Program-made: the position numbers and the translations under genes
NCBI RefSeq assembly: GCF_000237925.1
Contig: NC_031496.1
Span: forward strand, 13,614,564 to 13,678,563
Direction: 5' to 3'
DNA from: Schistosoma mansoni
Lineage: Eukaryota > Platyhelminthes > Trematoda > Strigeidida > Schistosomatidae
Length of the DNA: 64,000 nt
Shown here: piece after piece, positions 23,206 to 36,899 of the stretch
Position numbering within the stretch: position 1 is the stretch's first letter
Layout of the letters: every line of letters starts with the position of its first letter
The notes under the pieces: generated by a model
What the model was told of the DNA's origin: nothing
Databases searched by the model: none
The model's input: only the letters and a program-made list of their open reading frames with translations

Positions 23206-25984
23206 AGATAATAGAATGTTAAGTTTTTTTCGATCAAAATCAAATAGGTACACGAAATACATTACCAATACGCCTTCAAATGAAGAAATAAACAAACAAA
23301 GTTCATTATCTTAAGAACATTTTACCAATTTATTATGATACGAAAAGTGATTCAATTATGAACTCATTTGAAAACGTTTAGGTACATGAACAGTAGAGCT
23401 ATGGAAAAACTGAAAATGTAAAAATTCTAACAGATAGATGTTAATCTCCCAATCAAAAAACTGATGTACTACAAAACATTTTACTAGATAAATGGTTAAG
23501 AGTCAATTATTGTTCTACTAAGACTAGTATTGTTGAGATACGTTGATCTACACTGTTATACACGTCTATCTAATCCATATTTGATACCGTAAAAACAAGG
23601 CAAAAATTTGTTCAGTTTCAATGACAAAGGCAAAACTGATCAAAAGAAACTTAAGATATGTGTGGCTACAAATAAATCAAACAACCATCTCGGCGAGTAG
23701 TTTTTGGAGACTTATGAATGAAATGACGGATTTATTATTTAGTTTACATTCAGAAGACTGTAAACATTTTAACTGAGAAAAATAAATATTATTGTAAATC
23801 CTAACACAATATATGTAGTTAAAAGCCTAGAGCACAAATTAATGAGAGGTCGTCACTGTGCAGCTGGAATAAAGCTATAGAAAAAGGCTAATCAATGTGA
23901 TGTCAATAATTTATGTTACGAAAACGGACGAGAAACAAGCAAAAAACCATATTGTGTGATATTCAAATGATAGAAAAACGGTAGTTCATAGTATTCAATC
24001 AACATAACTAACCTAATTTAATGCTCAACTTATGATAGTACTAATAATTTCAATTCTAAAGTTCAGTTATCAGATTACTAATATAGGATTCAATACATAC
24101 CAAAAATAAGACATACACACTTATGATATTAATCATGAAGCCTTTATACATTTACTTACTGGTAACAGATAACTTAGGTACACGTCATAATTCGTCTGCA
24201 ACTGAAGGTATCAGCAGCACAGTAAATCTTAATTTCTCTAATGAAACAGGACGCAGATGCCAACCAAAGATCAGCAGCTAATAATCGTCTCAGTCCAATG
24301 TAGGACCTGACATAACTATCCGATAGACTAAGCTGCTAGCTGAGTTTAACAGAAAGACAGTGATAATTAGCAGGAACTATTGAAAAAAATTCATGTGCTA
24401 TATTTTCCTGCTTGGATTCCTTAAGAGATGATAAAACAGTCACAAAACATTTTACGTGCTGTATGGGATAAAATCTGGAACTACAACTACGCTACTGAAG
24501 CAAACGTTAGTAGTATAAGGTAAAATAAAGCAATTATTTGATAGCTTTTTCCCAATCCTACCATGGTTATAACGAATGGGAATTTATTTGGATAATTCCT
24601 ACTTATGGACTTAAATGAAACTTTTTATACTTTAATATCAACCTAGTGAGTACTTTGAAATATGTTGGTAATAGTTATCAATACTGCCGAATAAATATGG
24701 CCGAGAAGGAAATTTAATTTAGTCCATTTATTCAAATCCTAGCTTGACTAAATTACATCAGTAAAATACATATAATCCACTAACGACAAAAATGTCTTGT
24801 CCTTGAAAAAACTAAAACAGAAAAACCAATTGTATGTCCGCGAAAACTTACCGGAGTGGTTTCAAAAAGGATTCATGGAACTTCTAACAATACCACATTG
24901 AAATAGATGAAGCCCTCACAGTTTTGTACCAAATCTCAAATAGTCTACTTGAGAAGCGAAATTATGGCTCCTTTAAATAGCTGGAGCTATCAAGTTCAAC
25001 TCCAAAAAAGCCCAGACTTACGTATTGAAGGGAGATACATTCAGCTTCTCTGCCTAACGTAACCCACAGTCGAGTCATCACAAATATAAGCTACAAGTCA
25101 TAAACCGTTACCCCACAATCTCCCTTCATATGTAACTCTGCTCTGCCCCATTCTAAATTTTCAAATTCACCCTAAATCTATGTGAATTTTTCATAATAAT
25201 TGCTGTGACAACATTTATCTTACTACATAAAACATTTACACAACTTATTCTTCTTATTATCATCTCAATAAACCCGACGTATGACATTTCTCTTGTTAGG
25301 CATTTTATTCATATGATTTACCTGATTATACTGATAGTAAATCGACACCTTACAATGACTTCTCCACTCATTTCTTAAAAGACATTTCAAGTCTATAAAT
25401 GACACATAATTGACATATTTAAGTCGTAACCGACGAAAAAGTTCACTATTTTAGGATAAAACGTCGTCCAGTTGTTGTATTTATGTATGTCTTATTTTGG
25501 CCATTGTAATACAATAATTATGGATTCATAACTGTACAGTCTGTTGACAAAGCTACTGAAAACTGTTCGCTCAAATATTTCGTATTTTCATTGGGTGATT
25601 TTCAAGGAAGAGACTAGATTATAAGAACAAAATAGAAACATTGGGTTTCAATGAATAAACTGAAAGTTTGATATATGATATTGAATACCAGTGAGGGACA
25701 ATATACAAATATTCATTTTTTTACTTTGAATCATTAGTAACTTGATACCACTTTATGATAGAAACTAAGTCTAAGTCTCCATAAAGTATGTTAGCACTTC
25801 TCATGTCTTATAAGTTGTCAATATCGCAGAAACAATACCAGATGAATTTCTATCCAGGAGAGTTGAAAACAATCCATAAATGTGATGTTACACTAGACTG
25901 TTATTGTAATAAATTACAAACATACATTTTCATTTGATGGTATAATTCAAATGAGACACAAGAAATCTCTCAGAATTATTTTGA

Positions 25985-26165
25985 TGTCTTTATCGAGTAT
26001 AAGTCCAGGTACTCAGCTTTCAGCCACACTGTTTGTGTAAGAGCTGATGATACTATCCGACTGCTTAAACTGACGTATACAGAACAGAGTTCAAACCTGC
26101 GACATATACAGCTGAAAGCTGGATACATACGCCGTCAAACCATCGCCACACTTTGTACAGCTACT
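25985..26165 (-). repeat. Type-D tRNA-headed repeat
   Basis: On the minus strand, GATGGTTTGACGGCGTATG (box A-like) and CAGGTTTGAACTCTG (box B) are spaced as in a tRNA-derived SINE. The plus-strand signature GAGCTGATGATACTATCCG recurs with changes at 45895-46040 and, more weakly, at 59580-59710 and 51650-51720. No ribozyme core was found. Confidence 0.45.
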
Positions 26166-28184
26166 GCTCCTTTACCATAAACACACTTAACAAGCAATAT
26201 GAACTTCTTTAAATAAGTTTTAAGCAACACTGTCAATTACATATAACCCAGAAAAAATGTCAACAACGGCACATGTGAACAATCTTCAATGATATCACCG
26301 AACTGAAAAAAACTTCCAAATTATGAAGTCCCATCTAACTTGCTTCTTTTTGAACCTAGAAGCACTTTTGAAGGACTTTACCTCGCGACTTATTTACCTG
26401 GTCCCGGTATATGCGTAATGCTGCGAATATTACACATTAAGTGAATATTAATCATACAACTTGGTAAATTATAGTTCGAGTAGTGTTTAAATCAATGAGA
26501 CCCGTACGCGTAAACCATTGAGTCACAAAAAGTATGAGTTAGTGCACTCATGACACACATGCCATAACCAGTTTTAAATAGTCAACAATAACGAAGAGTT
26601 AGCTGAAACAAAAGAATAAAAGCGACTCAGAACAAAGGGTTCGGTAACTGAAAATCAAGCTAATGCATTGCACCAACAGTGTTTAGATCTTTACTCAATG
26701 TTTAACTGTCTCATAAATCTTTTAGTTAACTAACAAAGTAAAAAGTGATTGTGTCAGTGAACTGCTTTCAAACAAATACCGAGTTATGGTACAATAAAGA
26801 ATAGTAATAAAATACAGTATTTCAAGTTTCCAGATTTCCCAAAAATTATAGCTGACCAATCAGCAGTGCTCCGGAAGGTTTCAAAGATTATAGCTGAGGA
26901 TTTTAATAGCCAGTCTAGCTTTTTCTAAGCAACTAATTTGAGGCAGATTTTTCGAAAACTTAGTAAAAGAATATTTTTATATTTCATTAATAAAATTAGA
27001 AACATGCTTGTCCGATAGATGGATATAAAAATACTATATATACTCATATATCTGCACACAATTTAATACAGTCACTTTTAGGAACTTTCGTCCGAAGAAT
27101 TTTTCATTTTGCAACCAAACAAAATATAGTTTAGAAACCGAAAATAAGTACACGCAATCGTATGCGTAGTCTAAAAATTACACCTACATATAAGAAATAA
27201 ATATTCAATCAATCATCAAACTCCAAATCAATAATGCTAAGTACGGTGAACAATATCATGTTACCTCACATTCACACTACATAGTTGTACTTAAATATTT
27301 TCTTTTCAACACATAATAGAACAAAATGTAAGAGTTTGGAATCAATGAGACAGCAGAATCATTGACCCTTAAGTGGCTAGTTTGTTTTACCAAGACAACC
27401 AAGAAACAATGACACTGTAAGACAAAAACAAATCAAGCTAACTGGGATTCAGCAGTATCAACTTCGGGTCACTGTAATAATCCCTACTCCATAGATTGGT
27501 ATTAAGAGTACATTTGTTGACCCTAGAGCTGGGGAAAGTTGAAAGATATATCAAATAGCTTAAATTAAATTCGACCACTAGCTTTCTGGCCCATCCCAAC
27601 AGACTGGACGTTACTGCTAATAGAATAGCGAATATTAGCAAATAAGTATTGAAAGGACATGGTAAAATAAAAGCGATTTTTTAATTATATACAGTGCTCC
27701 AAGCGATCCGTCATCACTAAAAGCGAAGATCTAAAACTTTATTTGGATGCCTAACCCAACATATGAGTTAAATCAATAATACTTTGTGATGATATCACAA
27801 TAAGAATGAGCCTTTCACATAAGAGGTGGTACTTATATCCTCCAAAAACTAAAATGTCTTTAAATATCCGTCAATGAATAAAGTACTACGTAAGCTAAAT
27901 GCGAGGATTTATCAAGCTCTAATTTTAAGATTGAAAGAAAAATATGCTTGAATTAAACCTCAAATTGTACTTAGTCGGAATAAAAATAAAAGTTTTACAG
28001 AAACATCTTCGTACACAAGAAAATTCATGTAAACAAGACGGGAAACAATTAAGCGGTATTACTAAGTTTACAGATTTACATTTCTTACATAATACTAGTA
28101 CTTTTTAAAAAAATACATTGACCGGAATTCATCGTCAGAACACTTGCAGGCCAGTTTGCTAAAAGTGTGAGTTTAAGAACTCAC

Positions 28185-28373
28185 CTCTATAGAACGCATT
28201 TGATCCTCTTGATTCAACGCTAGTCCCAATTCCTGAACTTCATAGTCTTGGGAGGCACAGATTTGTGCTTGAATAAACTGGCCTGTATCAGTATCGTTTG
28301 AATCCAAATTAATCAAATCTCCAACAAGTGAGGAAGTTGGACGACTTTCGGTAAGCAGTCGCCTTTTGATTTC
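28185..28373 (-). CDS. Syntaxin-7/12-like Qa-SNARE, linker exon
   Basis: Between GTTTTAG and GTGAGT it encodes 63 residues, phase 0 on both sides. It starts EIKRRLLTESRPTSS, has an acidic flexible middle (GDLINLDSNDTDTG) and ends EDQMRSIE. The end abuts the SNARE motif exactly where syntaxin-7 family members have their SIRQLE-type entry. This is the linker between the Habc regulatory domain and the SNARE motif, poorly conserved in the family, which explains the weak middle. Confidence 0.88.
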
Positions 28374-31311
28374 CTAAAACAAAGAATAGTCAGAAATCGT
28401 ACAATATAACTCGGATTACAAAAAGCTTCATGGTGGTATTAAAAAGAATACATATAACTGGGCTGTTTTAATTTCGAAAACTACTAGAATTACTGTTTTA
28501 AAGAATGTGACCGCTTCTAACCGCAACTCCACGGGTCATTTCACCTTATGTATATCCCCTTTTACTGACCCTCAGAGAGTCGTACATCTACGATTTATCT
28601 AAATGAGCACTATCACACTGCCAGTCACGATGAAAAAAAATCCACAAAGAAAAGAACATTACATTTGTGAAGGTCGTGATTGGAAGCGGTTGTTATTTTT
28701 CTTCGTTAGATACAAACAACAAAACCAAAACAGTCCATCGTCCATTTCATCTTCCGGTATTAGTGAATACGAGAATGTTCAAAGAACATGAAGTATTTAC
28801 ACAATCTATAACTTCTGTCCAATTACACCAGAATCAGATGGTAGTGACATTACCACAATTTTCAACTGGTTTCATGAAATATTCAAGTGACAGAACTATA
28901 CTGCACTTCATTAACGTAACAGAAACCTTGGAAGATAATAATCTAAGATTAAAACTATAAGCACATAATTTTCCCTAATTCGAGTTTGTCGTGATAGCTT
29001 CAATTTCACTGACTAAAGGGTTTTAATGATTATCGTTTTTTACATTCTTGGTCAGAATTTATCAGCTGTTATTTCATTCACATTTATTGATTAACAACCA
29101 TCCTTTTTATATTTTGACTGCACAACTTTCAATTAAAATTATTATGCCCATTTTAAGAAACAGATATTTGCCTAACCTTGAAAACTTCATTTGCCAGCTA
29201 TACAAACAAGATCGTGTAGCAAATTTTGTGATCATAATTTCATACATAAGAATGCATTGTTTCCCCTATGATATGATTACATTTATATACAATGATCCAG
29301 CCCGATAAAGTATTTCCTGGTTAAACCACTTATTTCATGATTTAGATATCCCCATTAGGTTGCAGAAAATTTTCTACTGTTAAGCACACACAATAAGGTT
29401 TATTAATTACTGTATTTATGACACTTGGACACAATGATATACACCAGAATTATAAACATTTCGTCATTTATTATTTTATTCTTTCTACATCCAACTGTAA
29501 TGATGAATGTATTGCTAAAATGGTGAAGTTCTGTGGTTATAAGTGCTAATTGTGGCACACAATACTCAAGTACGTTTTACAGTCATAACAACGTGACGTT
29601 AGACAGTCTTGCAGTGTTTCTTTAATCAGATCAGCTGATATTACATTTTGAGACTTGTCAGTTATTCTGATAATGTGTACTAGCCAAACCCTACACTCAT
29701 CCCGAAAACATATAAAGCGAATGCATTACAAAATGAGAATTATGAACGATTAGAACTACCGCAAGCAGTTTGCTGTCTTATACCCCAATAATTACTCTCA
29801 GTGATTCTTGCCACGTTCAGCACCTACTATGTACCTTAATCATTAACCAAACACTTCCGAAACCGAATTACGTACCTGGTAGCTTGATGGAAATCTCAAC
29901 TCACTTGGCCTGAATCACTTTTTAGATGATGCTTTCCAATAAATAGATACTACCTTATACACTAAACTGTGAATCGTGTAAAATTAGAAACCAAATTATT
30001 GACGATTTCGTCTTATCTCAAAGTCTGAAGGTACTCCAGCATCACTTTACAGAAAAACGAAAAACAAACCGTTATTTCCCTTCGGTTTGATCAGAATAGT
30101 TTACTAATTGTTTCTATGCATTAGAATTGCCTTTTGTGTACTGAGTCAACTAGAGGACTCCCATTATAGTTAATTTAACTCAGGAAAGCTGAATTTGAGT
30201 AAATCAACTAAATTAGTACGTAGGGGACAAAGGTGACTACTAGTGATAACGACGAAAATTTTTGATGAATCCCAATCAGTTATCACTTTGAGTTAAAATT
30301 CTCTAAAAGCACTTATACTACCCCGTAACTTAGAAAAACTACTGTCAGTGGTAAAATATACTGTTTCAGCGTTATTTTTTTAAATCAGACGCATAAAACC
30401 CTATATCTTACGGAGAGAGACACTAGATTCAAGTAAAACCAAAGATCAGTGGTAGGCAATAGTGTACCAACGTTCTAGGAACTGAATAAAACTAGAGGAG
30501 AGGTCAATAAACTAAGTTTGAGCTAGATATCCAGATCGTCCATCATGTTTTCTATATAAGGACCCCAATTAATTACTGAATGAGTGCAAATGGGAGCTTT
30601 CTGGGCTATTCAGCAGAACTGATTTATCCGAACTCATAAAAATAACCTTTGTCCGTACTTTAAAACCAGTAGTCACTGAATAGAAACAACCGTTTGTATG
30701 CTGTTACTAATTGTAATGTCCTAGCCACTAGGTTAAATAACCTAAACATTTACTTATGTCCATTGTTTATAGACTTCTGTAAAAAGACCGTGAGCTCCTG
30801 AGATATCAGTGTGACAGGTTGACTACAACAATTTAAATCTTAATAAACCTTTGAGGAGTGATAATGTCTTCTAAAAACAGAGATGAAACACACTGCATTG
30901 GACATATATCTACGTTCCTAGGGCAATCACAAATGAAGGATCTTTGATTTAGATAGTCATCTAACGAAGGTCAGGACGTTGAATGAATATTTGTTACTTT
31001 AAAGGCCTCAACAACTGAACGGTATCCCTAATCTCGCAGCAAGTATAGACCTGAACATAGTTTAGATTTACTGTACTGGTATTAAAACAATGGCAACAAA
31101 ACTTAAACAGAATTATGGATCGTTAATTATCTGAATAAATTACTATTCATAAAAGCTGCTACCAGACTTTTTAGCAAATAAATGTCATTATTCCTAAAGA
31201 GCTTTACCTGTATTTACTAACTAGCATAACGCTGAATGACAAAAAAACCACAAAAAATCACCCCTCGAAACTGGTTTAAACTATAAATAAAGCATTCAGG
31301 AAAAGACTTAC
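28374..31311 (-). other. Syntaxin intron of 2.9 kb
   Basis: Bounded by GTAAGT and GTTTTAG. Open frames at 28603-28960 and 29048-29308 on the plus strand have no family resemblance and no fitting splice sites. No repeat was recognised. Confidence 0.6.
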
Positions 31312-31386
31312 AGCTTGAGTTCTTTGGAGCCGGTGAAGTACACGCTGAAAGTCAACTTTGAGCTTCTCAACATGAATTTTGGTTAT
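31312..31386 (-). CDS. Syntaxin-7/12-like Qa-SNARE, Habc exon
   Basis: The acceptor CAGTTCTAG and donor GTAAGT enclose 25 codons in phase 0, ITKIHVEKLKVDFQRVLHRL and RTQA. This matches the Hc helix of the syntaxin-7 Habc domain (a basic start, then KL..DF...L..LQ..Q). It precedes the linker exon in frame. Confidence 0.85.
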
Positions 31387-31420
31387 CTAGAACTGCTCTA
31401 AACTACAGAAAACACCATAC

Positions 31421-31508
31421 CTGATCCGATAAAGGCTGCTTCGAAAGACTAATGAACACGTTTTTAGTGTCGTCAACCAGGTCGAGAGCATCTTTCTCTC
31501 TTTTATTT
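31421..31508 (-). CDS. Syntaxin-7/12-like Qa-SNARE, Habc exon (5'-most found)
   Basis: The acceptor TCTGTTGTAG and donor GTATGG enclose one base plus 29 codons, reading NKREKDALDLVDDTKNVFIS then LSKQPLSDQ. This is the family's Hb-helix segment (LV.DTN..I..L....). The intron to the next exon is only 34 nt (31387-31420), another schistosome-style micro-intron. The incoming phase requires an upstream exon ending with two bases of a codon. I could not find it or the start codon, which should lie between here and 38.9 kb or beyond. Confidence 0.8.
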
Positions 31509-33199
31509 CTACAACAGACATTTGAAGGACAAAAACACCTACAGAAGGTCGGATTGAGCCTTCGAATTTCCTCTAATGCTTATGCTTTTGTTCAGCGTTT
31601 CCAACTCATTTGCTACTCGAATATTTAGGCGTTCGAAAAATAACGTACCCAGTAAACGTATTTTAAGTATTTTCGAGGAGATATCTTCAAAAACCTGGAT
31701 GACAGCAGTAGTCTCTGTGATAATAAAACCTTCCCAAGCACAAACATACGTGAAGAAGATCCTGTATTACTACTGAATTCACTATACATCGTCAATCATT
31801 GCGATTCCATGAACGGCAGTAACTTAAGTCAGTAAATTGTTAACCGATGAAATCGGGGACCGGCCTTGAAAGACTGAACTAACCGCGACAAGTTAGGCAA
31901 TCCTCACCATCCAACTAATGCAACAACTCATGAAGAATCTTTCGTAATAACAATTTGAGATAGAAAACAGTTAGTCTAGAGAGAACCGTCGAAACAATGA
32001 TAAACAGGAAAATTCGTGGTGCACATGTCAAAATCAGGTTGACATTCAGTGTATGGAGTTCTAATTAGGTTTGAGTATTAGAATTTTAGCTATGAACTGT
32101 CACCACCTACAATGCAAGAGTCCTTAAAGTATATCGATATCCTAATTCCCAGCACATTAAGTCATTCATCCTCTATTTTTTTCAAAATGCCGATAAATAT
32201 TGACACCTGAAGGCCGTTCGAGGAAATACATTGGGCTAAATATGAACAGAAGTACTTCCATCTAACAATTTCCTGCTAGAAGTGATAAAAAACCTTCGAG
32301 TAGAAGTGAATCACGACCATCTTGGAGTTTCAGAATTTGATTACTGCAATGTCCATCTAATTAGAAGTTGTATTTTAATAACCTACTTAAACTTAAATAA
32401 TGTTTGCAAAGGAAAGAACACATTGAAAATCCCTCCAAAGGATTTTGTTAGATAGTATTTTTATTTATTCCTTCTTGTCCTGTATATTGAGGTCTCTTGT
32501 TAACCACACTTTATGTTCTTCAGTCTTCCTTGTCGAGGCTTTTGTTATTTGATCCTGGCTAAAGATGTATCTTTTATTACCTAATTTACTGTCGCATGTT
32601 GCCGGAATGTGGATAGTAAGGTCGTGTCTGACCAAACTCAAGATCATGGTATGGTTCATAATATGAATTTTGCCCCTAGACTGTTTGGTTGGAAAGGTTT
32701 CTGAAATCCTTGTTGAAAAATGTTTGATCCCATCTAACTGGGAATATTTTATTGATTCTCGGGTAACGAACTCTTGTTTGTTAACTAGTCCATTTTTGTT
32801 TAGCACGTTAGTTTGTGTTTGAGAAGTGCTTGACTATATAGCGCGGTCTGTCCCGTTTGAAGTATTTTGTTCGTTCGATATAATCTGTTCTCCTTCCTAA
32901 ATTAGAACCACTTAAGTTAAACTTGTCAGTTACGACACTTTTGTGGGAAAGTACATAAACCAAAAAAATTGTTTCCCGTCTTACCCCATTTAGTGAAACA
33001 AATAACCAGGTATATTTACAGTAATGTAAGGCGAAATAGCCAAACTCATAGAAGTATTCATCTGGTTCCGGCTCATAGTTCTTACTGAAACTTGTTCCTC
33101 ATCTGATGTCACTGACTACCGGATAAGCGTGGAAGGGAATCTTACTACTCGAACGTAAAGTGTAACATAGAATGAAAGTTCAAGTGCCGTAGTGGTATT
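31509..33199. other. Syntaxin upstream region, no exon identified
   Basis: The missing 5' exons of the syntaxin gene may be here. A minus-strand open frame at 32465-32806 (113 codons) looks protein-like but matches no family that I know; it may be repeat-derived. Confidence 0.4.
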
Positions 33200-33239
33200 G
33201 GTTCCCAAGCACACGATTCTAGACGACACTGCGTAAAAA

Positions 33240-33720
33240 GCATTCTCCACAATTAAGGAACTTATCATGAAGGCAACCATGCTGGCACATCAGGACACTC
33301 AGAGGCCCATTAGTATCGCCGTAGACGCATCCGACTCAGCAATCGGAGGAGTTTTATAACAATGAGTTGACCACTCCTGGAAACCTTTGGCATTTTTCTC
33401 GAATCGGTTGCTAGACGCTGAATCGAGGTACAGAACTTTCGGTAGGGAACTCCTAGCTATGTATTGTGCTGTACGGAATTCTCAACACTCCATTGAATGC
33501 CTAGAGTTCACTCTTTTTGCTGATCACAAACCTCTTACCTTTTGTTTAAGCTTATCTTCAAACAAGTACTCACCCCAAGGGTCTCGACAACTGGACTACA
33601 TTTCGCAGTTTACTTCAGATATATAACACATTTCCGGAGCAAACAATGTAGTTGCAGATGCCCTGTCTCGTATAACTTCCTTGAACAGTTTCCAAGGAAT
33701 CGAACTTCTTAAACTAGCCC
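33240..33720 (+). pseudogene. Gypsy RNase H domain remnant
   Basis: The first catalytic Asp region reads SIAVDASDSAIGGVL (about 33309-33353). It is followed by FSNRLLDAESRYRTFGRELL with the catalytic Glu, and FADHKPLTFCL. The domain closes with the family's SGANNVVADALSRI (33640-33675). In-frame stops at about 33359 and 33625 kill it. Confidence 0.8.
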
Positions 33721-33761
33721 AGCTTTAAAAAGAAGACATTGATCCTCACCATGAGTTATCC

Positions 33762-35042
33762 TTGACAACATTTAAACTGAGCATTAAACAGATGGGAACA
33801 GGTAAGGAAACCTTAACATGTGACACGTTCACAGGTAGGGATCGCACAATCGTGCCGAAACATTATCGACGCAACGTCTTCAATACGTTGCACAAACTTT
33901 CTCATCCATGTGTTCGTGCATCCATCAAGCTTATAGCAGAACGGTTTTGCTGCCTTGGTATGAACATAGGCGTAAGGGTGTGCGCACGCTCCTATGTAAG
34001 CTGCCAGAAATCTAAGGTCGTTAGACACAACATATGTCCCTTAGGCTCTTTCAAAACTCCTGATGCTTGCTTCGGCCATGTTCATCTGGATTTGGTAGGA
34101 CTTTAACTAAATTCGAATGGATACTCTTATATTTTAACCTGTGTAGACCGTTTCACTCGATGGCCAGAAGCAGTACCTATCGAGGACATCACTGCTCAAA
34201 CAGTGGCCTGGGCCTTCGTCGAACGATGGGTAGCAAATTTCGGCTGCCCTTCAACCATCACTGCAGATCATGGACGCCAGTTCGAATCTGAACGTTTCTG
34301 TTGTCTGGCCACACTGCTAGGAATCACTCGCTTCCGAACAACCGCCTACCACTCACAAGCAAACGGGTTGGTAGAACATTCTCATTGACAGATAAAACCC
34401 TTACCATCAGCTATAAAGGTTTCGCAGTGGATCGACGCTCTTACACTCGCCCTACTAGGTATTCGCGATGCAGTGGAAGCTGACATTGGGTACACTGCAT
34501 CTCAACTCGTTTATGGGATGACACTCCGACTTCCAAGAGAATTCGTGGATCCTTCATCTTCAATGAACATGGATCTGAACTTCGACACGAGCTGGCTTAC
34601 AAACGCGTTCATAATGATGATGCGTTTACTTAAACCCGTTTCCATTCGAACGCAATCAACAGGTGTTTTCGTTCAACCTGACTTACGATGTAGTATACAT
34701 GTCTTCGTTCGTCGAGACTCACATCGACGACTACTCGAATCAGCATGCGAAGGACCCTTCAAAGTTCTTCGGCGTGAACTTAGGTGCTATATAGTCGATA
34801 GGAACAGCACTAACGATAGCATCAGCATCGACCGAATCGAAGCAGTGTATTTAGAAGGATATCCTATCCACGTCGATTTTCCTCCGGTACAATCGAAAGA
34901 CAAGGCTTTTACACTTATAATACTTCCTCCGACTGCCAACACGCATGTTGATACTTCGGCAGTATCTGAAAATGAACTTAGAACGACACGTTCTAAAATA
35001 AGAGTAAGATTTACACAACATTTAAACGACTGCCGTACGTAA
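33762..35042 (+). pseudogene. Gypsy integrase remnant
   Basis: A zinc-binding HHCC-type N-terminus (LHKLSHPCV ... CARSYVSCQK) precedes the catalytic core. First Asp: HVHLDLVG at 34081-34104. Second Asp: TITADHGRQFES at about 34256-34291. Glu: SQANGLVEHS near 34354. The C-terminal part runs open from 34473 to TAA at 35040-35042. Frame breaks at 34105 and 34386 separate the pieces, so no full integrase can be made. Confidence 0.82.
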
Positions 35043-35557
35043 GACATCAGTTAATTTTTTGCTTCATCTCGGTTTTCGTTCGTATTGTATACAATAAAAA
35101 GTATAATATGCTCATATTTATACATTTATTCCAAATAATTTTTGGGCTAATATGTATATATTCAATTTTTTCTTTAAAAGAATCCGAAAAAACCGTTTTT
35201 TAAAAATAGTCTTTACGCTGTCGCAGGTGTATGAGTTTACTTACTTTTTTTCGCTCTCTTTGTGTCTTCACACGCGTAGGAGTGGATTTCGACATGCACC
35301 CACATATTCTTTTTCCCTTTCCAGGACGGCTAGAAAAGACGATAAAAAGGAGGATGAAATTTATGATGGAACGAAATTTTTATTTTACTTTGTTTCCTTA
35401 CTACCATTCTGTACTTCATGGCCCCTTATAGTAAGGAAAGACGACCGGACGCTGGTAAACATAGCAAGCTATCAGGGGAGTGTTTACCAACGACAAACTA
35501 GTTGGGTTTAAACTTCTGGGTGACTACGTCATAGGATCATCACTACCTCACTAGGGA
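35043..35557. other. Junction between Gypsy remnant and CR1-like LINE
   Basis: May contain a Gypsy LTR remnant (35043-35160) and the LINE 5' region (higher GC from about 35220). The frame at 35152-35511 has no recognised domain. Confidence 0.35.
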
Positions 35558-36230
35558 GTGTTTCAAATCAAATGCATAAACTGCTTATACGTGAACGCCG
35601 CGAGTTTATCAAATAAAATGGATGAGCTACGTGAATTTACCAACGTTAACAACGCTCATCTGATAGGAATGTATGGAACTTGGATATCTTCTCAATTTAC
35701 GGACGAAAAGCTAGCAATAACTGGGATATCTTTGTTTTGCGACGACAGAAAAACAGGAATGTGGGTGGAGTAGCCATATACATACGATCATGCCTGGAGG
35801 TACACCAACTTCACAACCAATAGGTTCTCAATCTTGACGAATCAGTATGGTGCCCAGTAAGATTATCTACCACCTCGAGGTGTCTAGTTGGAGTCATCTA
35901 CAAGAGGCCCACCGCTAACATCGAGTACGATAACTGTATTCTGGAAGGGTTAACCCGCTCTACGCGTCTTGGTTTCTCGCATATCCTGATTCTAGGGGAC
36001 TTCAATCTTCCTGGAGTCAACCTATATTGGAGGTGACAACTCTACTGAAGCTCGGTTCTTCAACATCATTTAGGATCTGGGATGTGATGTCGGCAACTCT
36101 TTGAAGAAACAGTCAGACGCCGTCGCGCTTAGCCTGTGTATTTACAAATGAAGAATTCCTAGTCGATGACCTCTCAATTCTGGTTTCCCTGGGGCAAAGC
36201 GATCACGCCATTATATCCATCAGTTTTGTC
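35558..36230 (+). pseudogene. LINE APE-type endonuclease remnant
   Basis: It opens with the family's NAASLSNKMDELREF and a GTWISS segment. Then come VIYKRPTANIEYD and the catalytic-region motif LILGDFNLPGVN (35982-36017). Frameshifts at about 35773 and 36036 separate these. The SDH-containing end appears as GQSDHAIISI near 36200. Confidence 0.75.
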
Positions 36231-36899
36231 AGCAAAACTGAGCTAAGATATGCCGCCAATAACAGGCGCTGGAATTTCAGACGGTTGAATGTGTCGGCTT
36301 TTCATGACAATCTAAAGCAGATAGATTGGGAATTTCACCATCAACCTGATGTGGATGCCCATTGGGATTTCTTACTGCACACGCTCTTATGTGCTACTAG
36401 GTATTCAGTTCCTTAAACGGTCCTGAAAAGCTACAAGCAACCCACAGTCACTCTTCGTTTGCTTAGCCCCAAAAGGCACTGTTGGGCTGAATACAAACGA
36501 ACTGATAACAACGGCGCATACAGGCGATACAAGTATATAAAGAACATATGCATAAAGGCAATAAGAGAAGACAGGCTTCAGTACCAGATGAAGCTTATAG
36601 ATAAATTTGTCTCCAATCCGAAAGGCTTATTCAATTATGCAGCTTCTCTTTGGCAAGCCGAAATTGGAGTTTTCCAACTGCTGGGTCCTAATGGTCCGAC
36701 GGATAACGATGGGGGTGCCGCCAACCTTTTGGTTAAACAATACTCTCAGACATTTCAACCGACCCACATCAGCTACATTGATGAAAGCTTCATCTGAAAC
36801 TGCACAGAACTTTCTGAAGTGAACCTGAGCGCTGACCTGGTGTTCCCTAAACTGCTGCACATAAGAAAAGACACCTCCTGTTACGGATTAGGTTCATTC

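Larger units (their letters stand above)
22801..28184 (-). other. Syntaxin intron of 5.4 kb
   Basis: Bounded by GTGAGT and TTACATTTTAG on the minus strand. It contains a degenerate Sm-alpha copy (23020-23205) and a type-D tRNA-like repeat (25985-26165). The rest shows no feature that I can support. Confidence 0.65.
33200..35042 (+). mobile_element. Gypsy-type LTR retrotransposon, 5'-truncated and inactivated
   Basis: The order end-of-RT, RNase H, integrase is that of Ty3/Gypsy pol. Gag, protease and most of the reverse transcriptase are missing, and the remaining frame is broken by stops and frameshifts near 33359, 33625, 33727, 34105 and 34386. No LTR can be proven. The 100 bp after 35042 may be the polypurine tract/LTR remnant before the next LINE begins. 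Boudicca- or Saci-like by host, but the family cannot be set here. Confidence 0.8.

Noticed and set aside
28603-29308. Plus-strand open frames inside the syntaxin intron
   Set aside because: No family resemblance, no matching splice sites, and overlapping frames typical of chance in AT-rich DNA.
32465-32806. 113-codon minus-strand frame as a syntaxin 5' exon
   Set aside because: It does not resemble any part of a syntaxin Habc domain and has no donor in the required phase.
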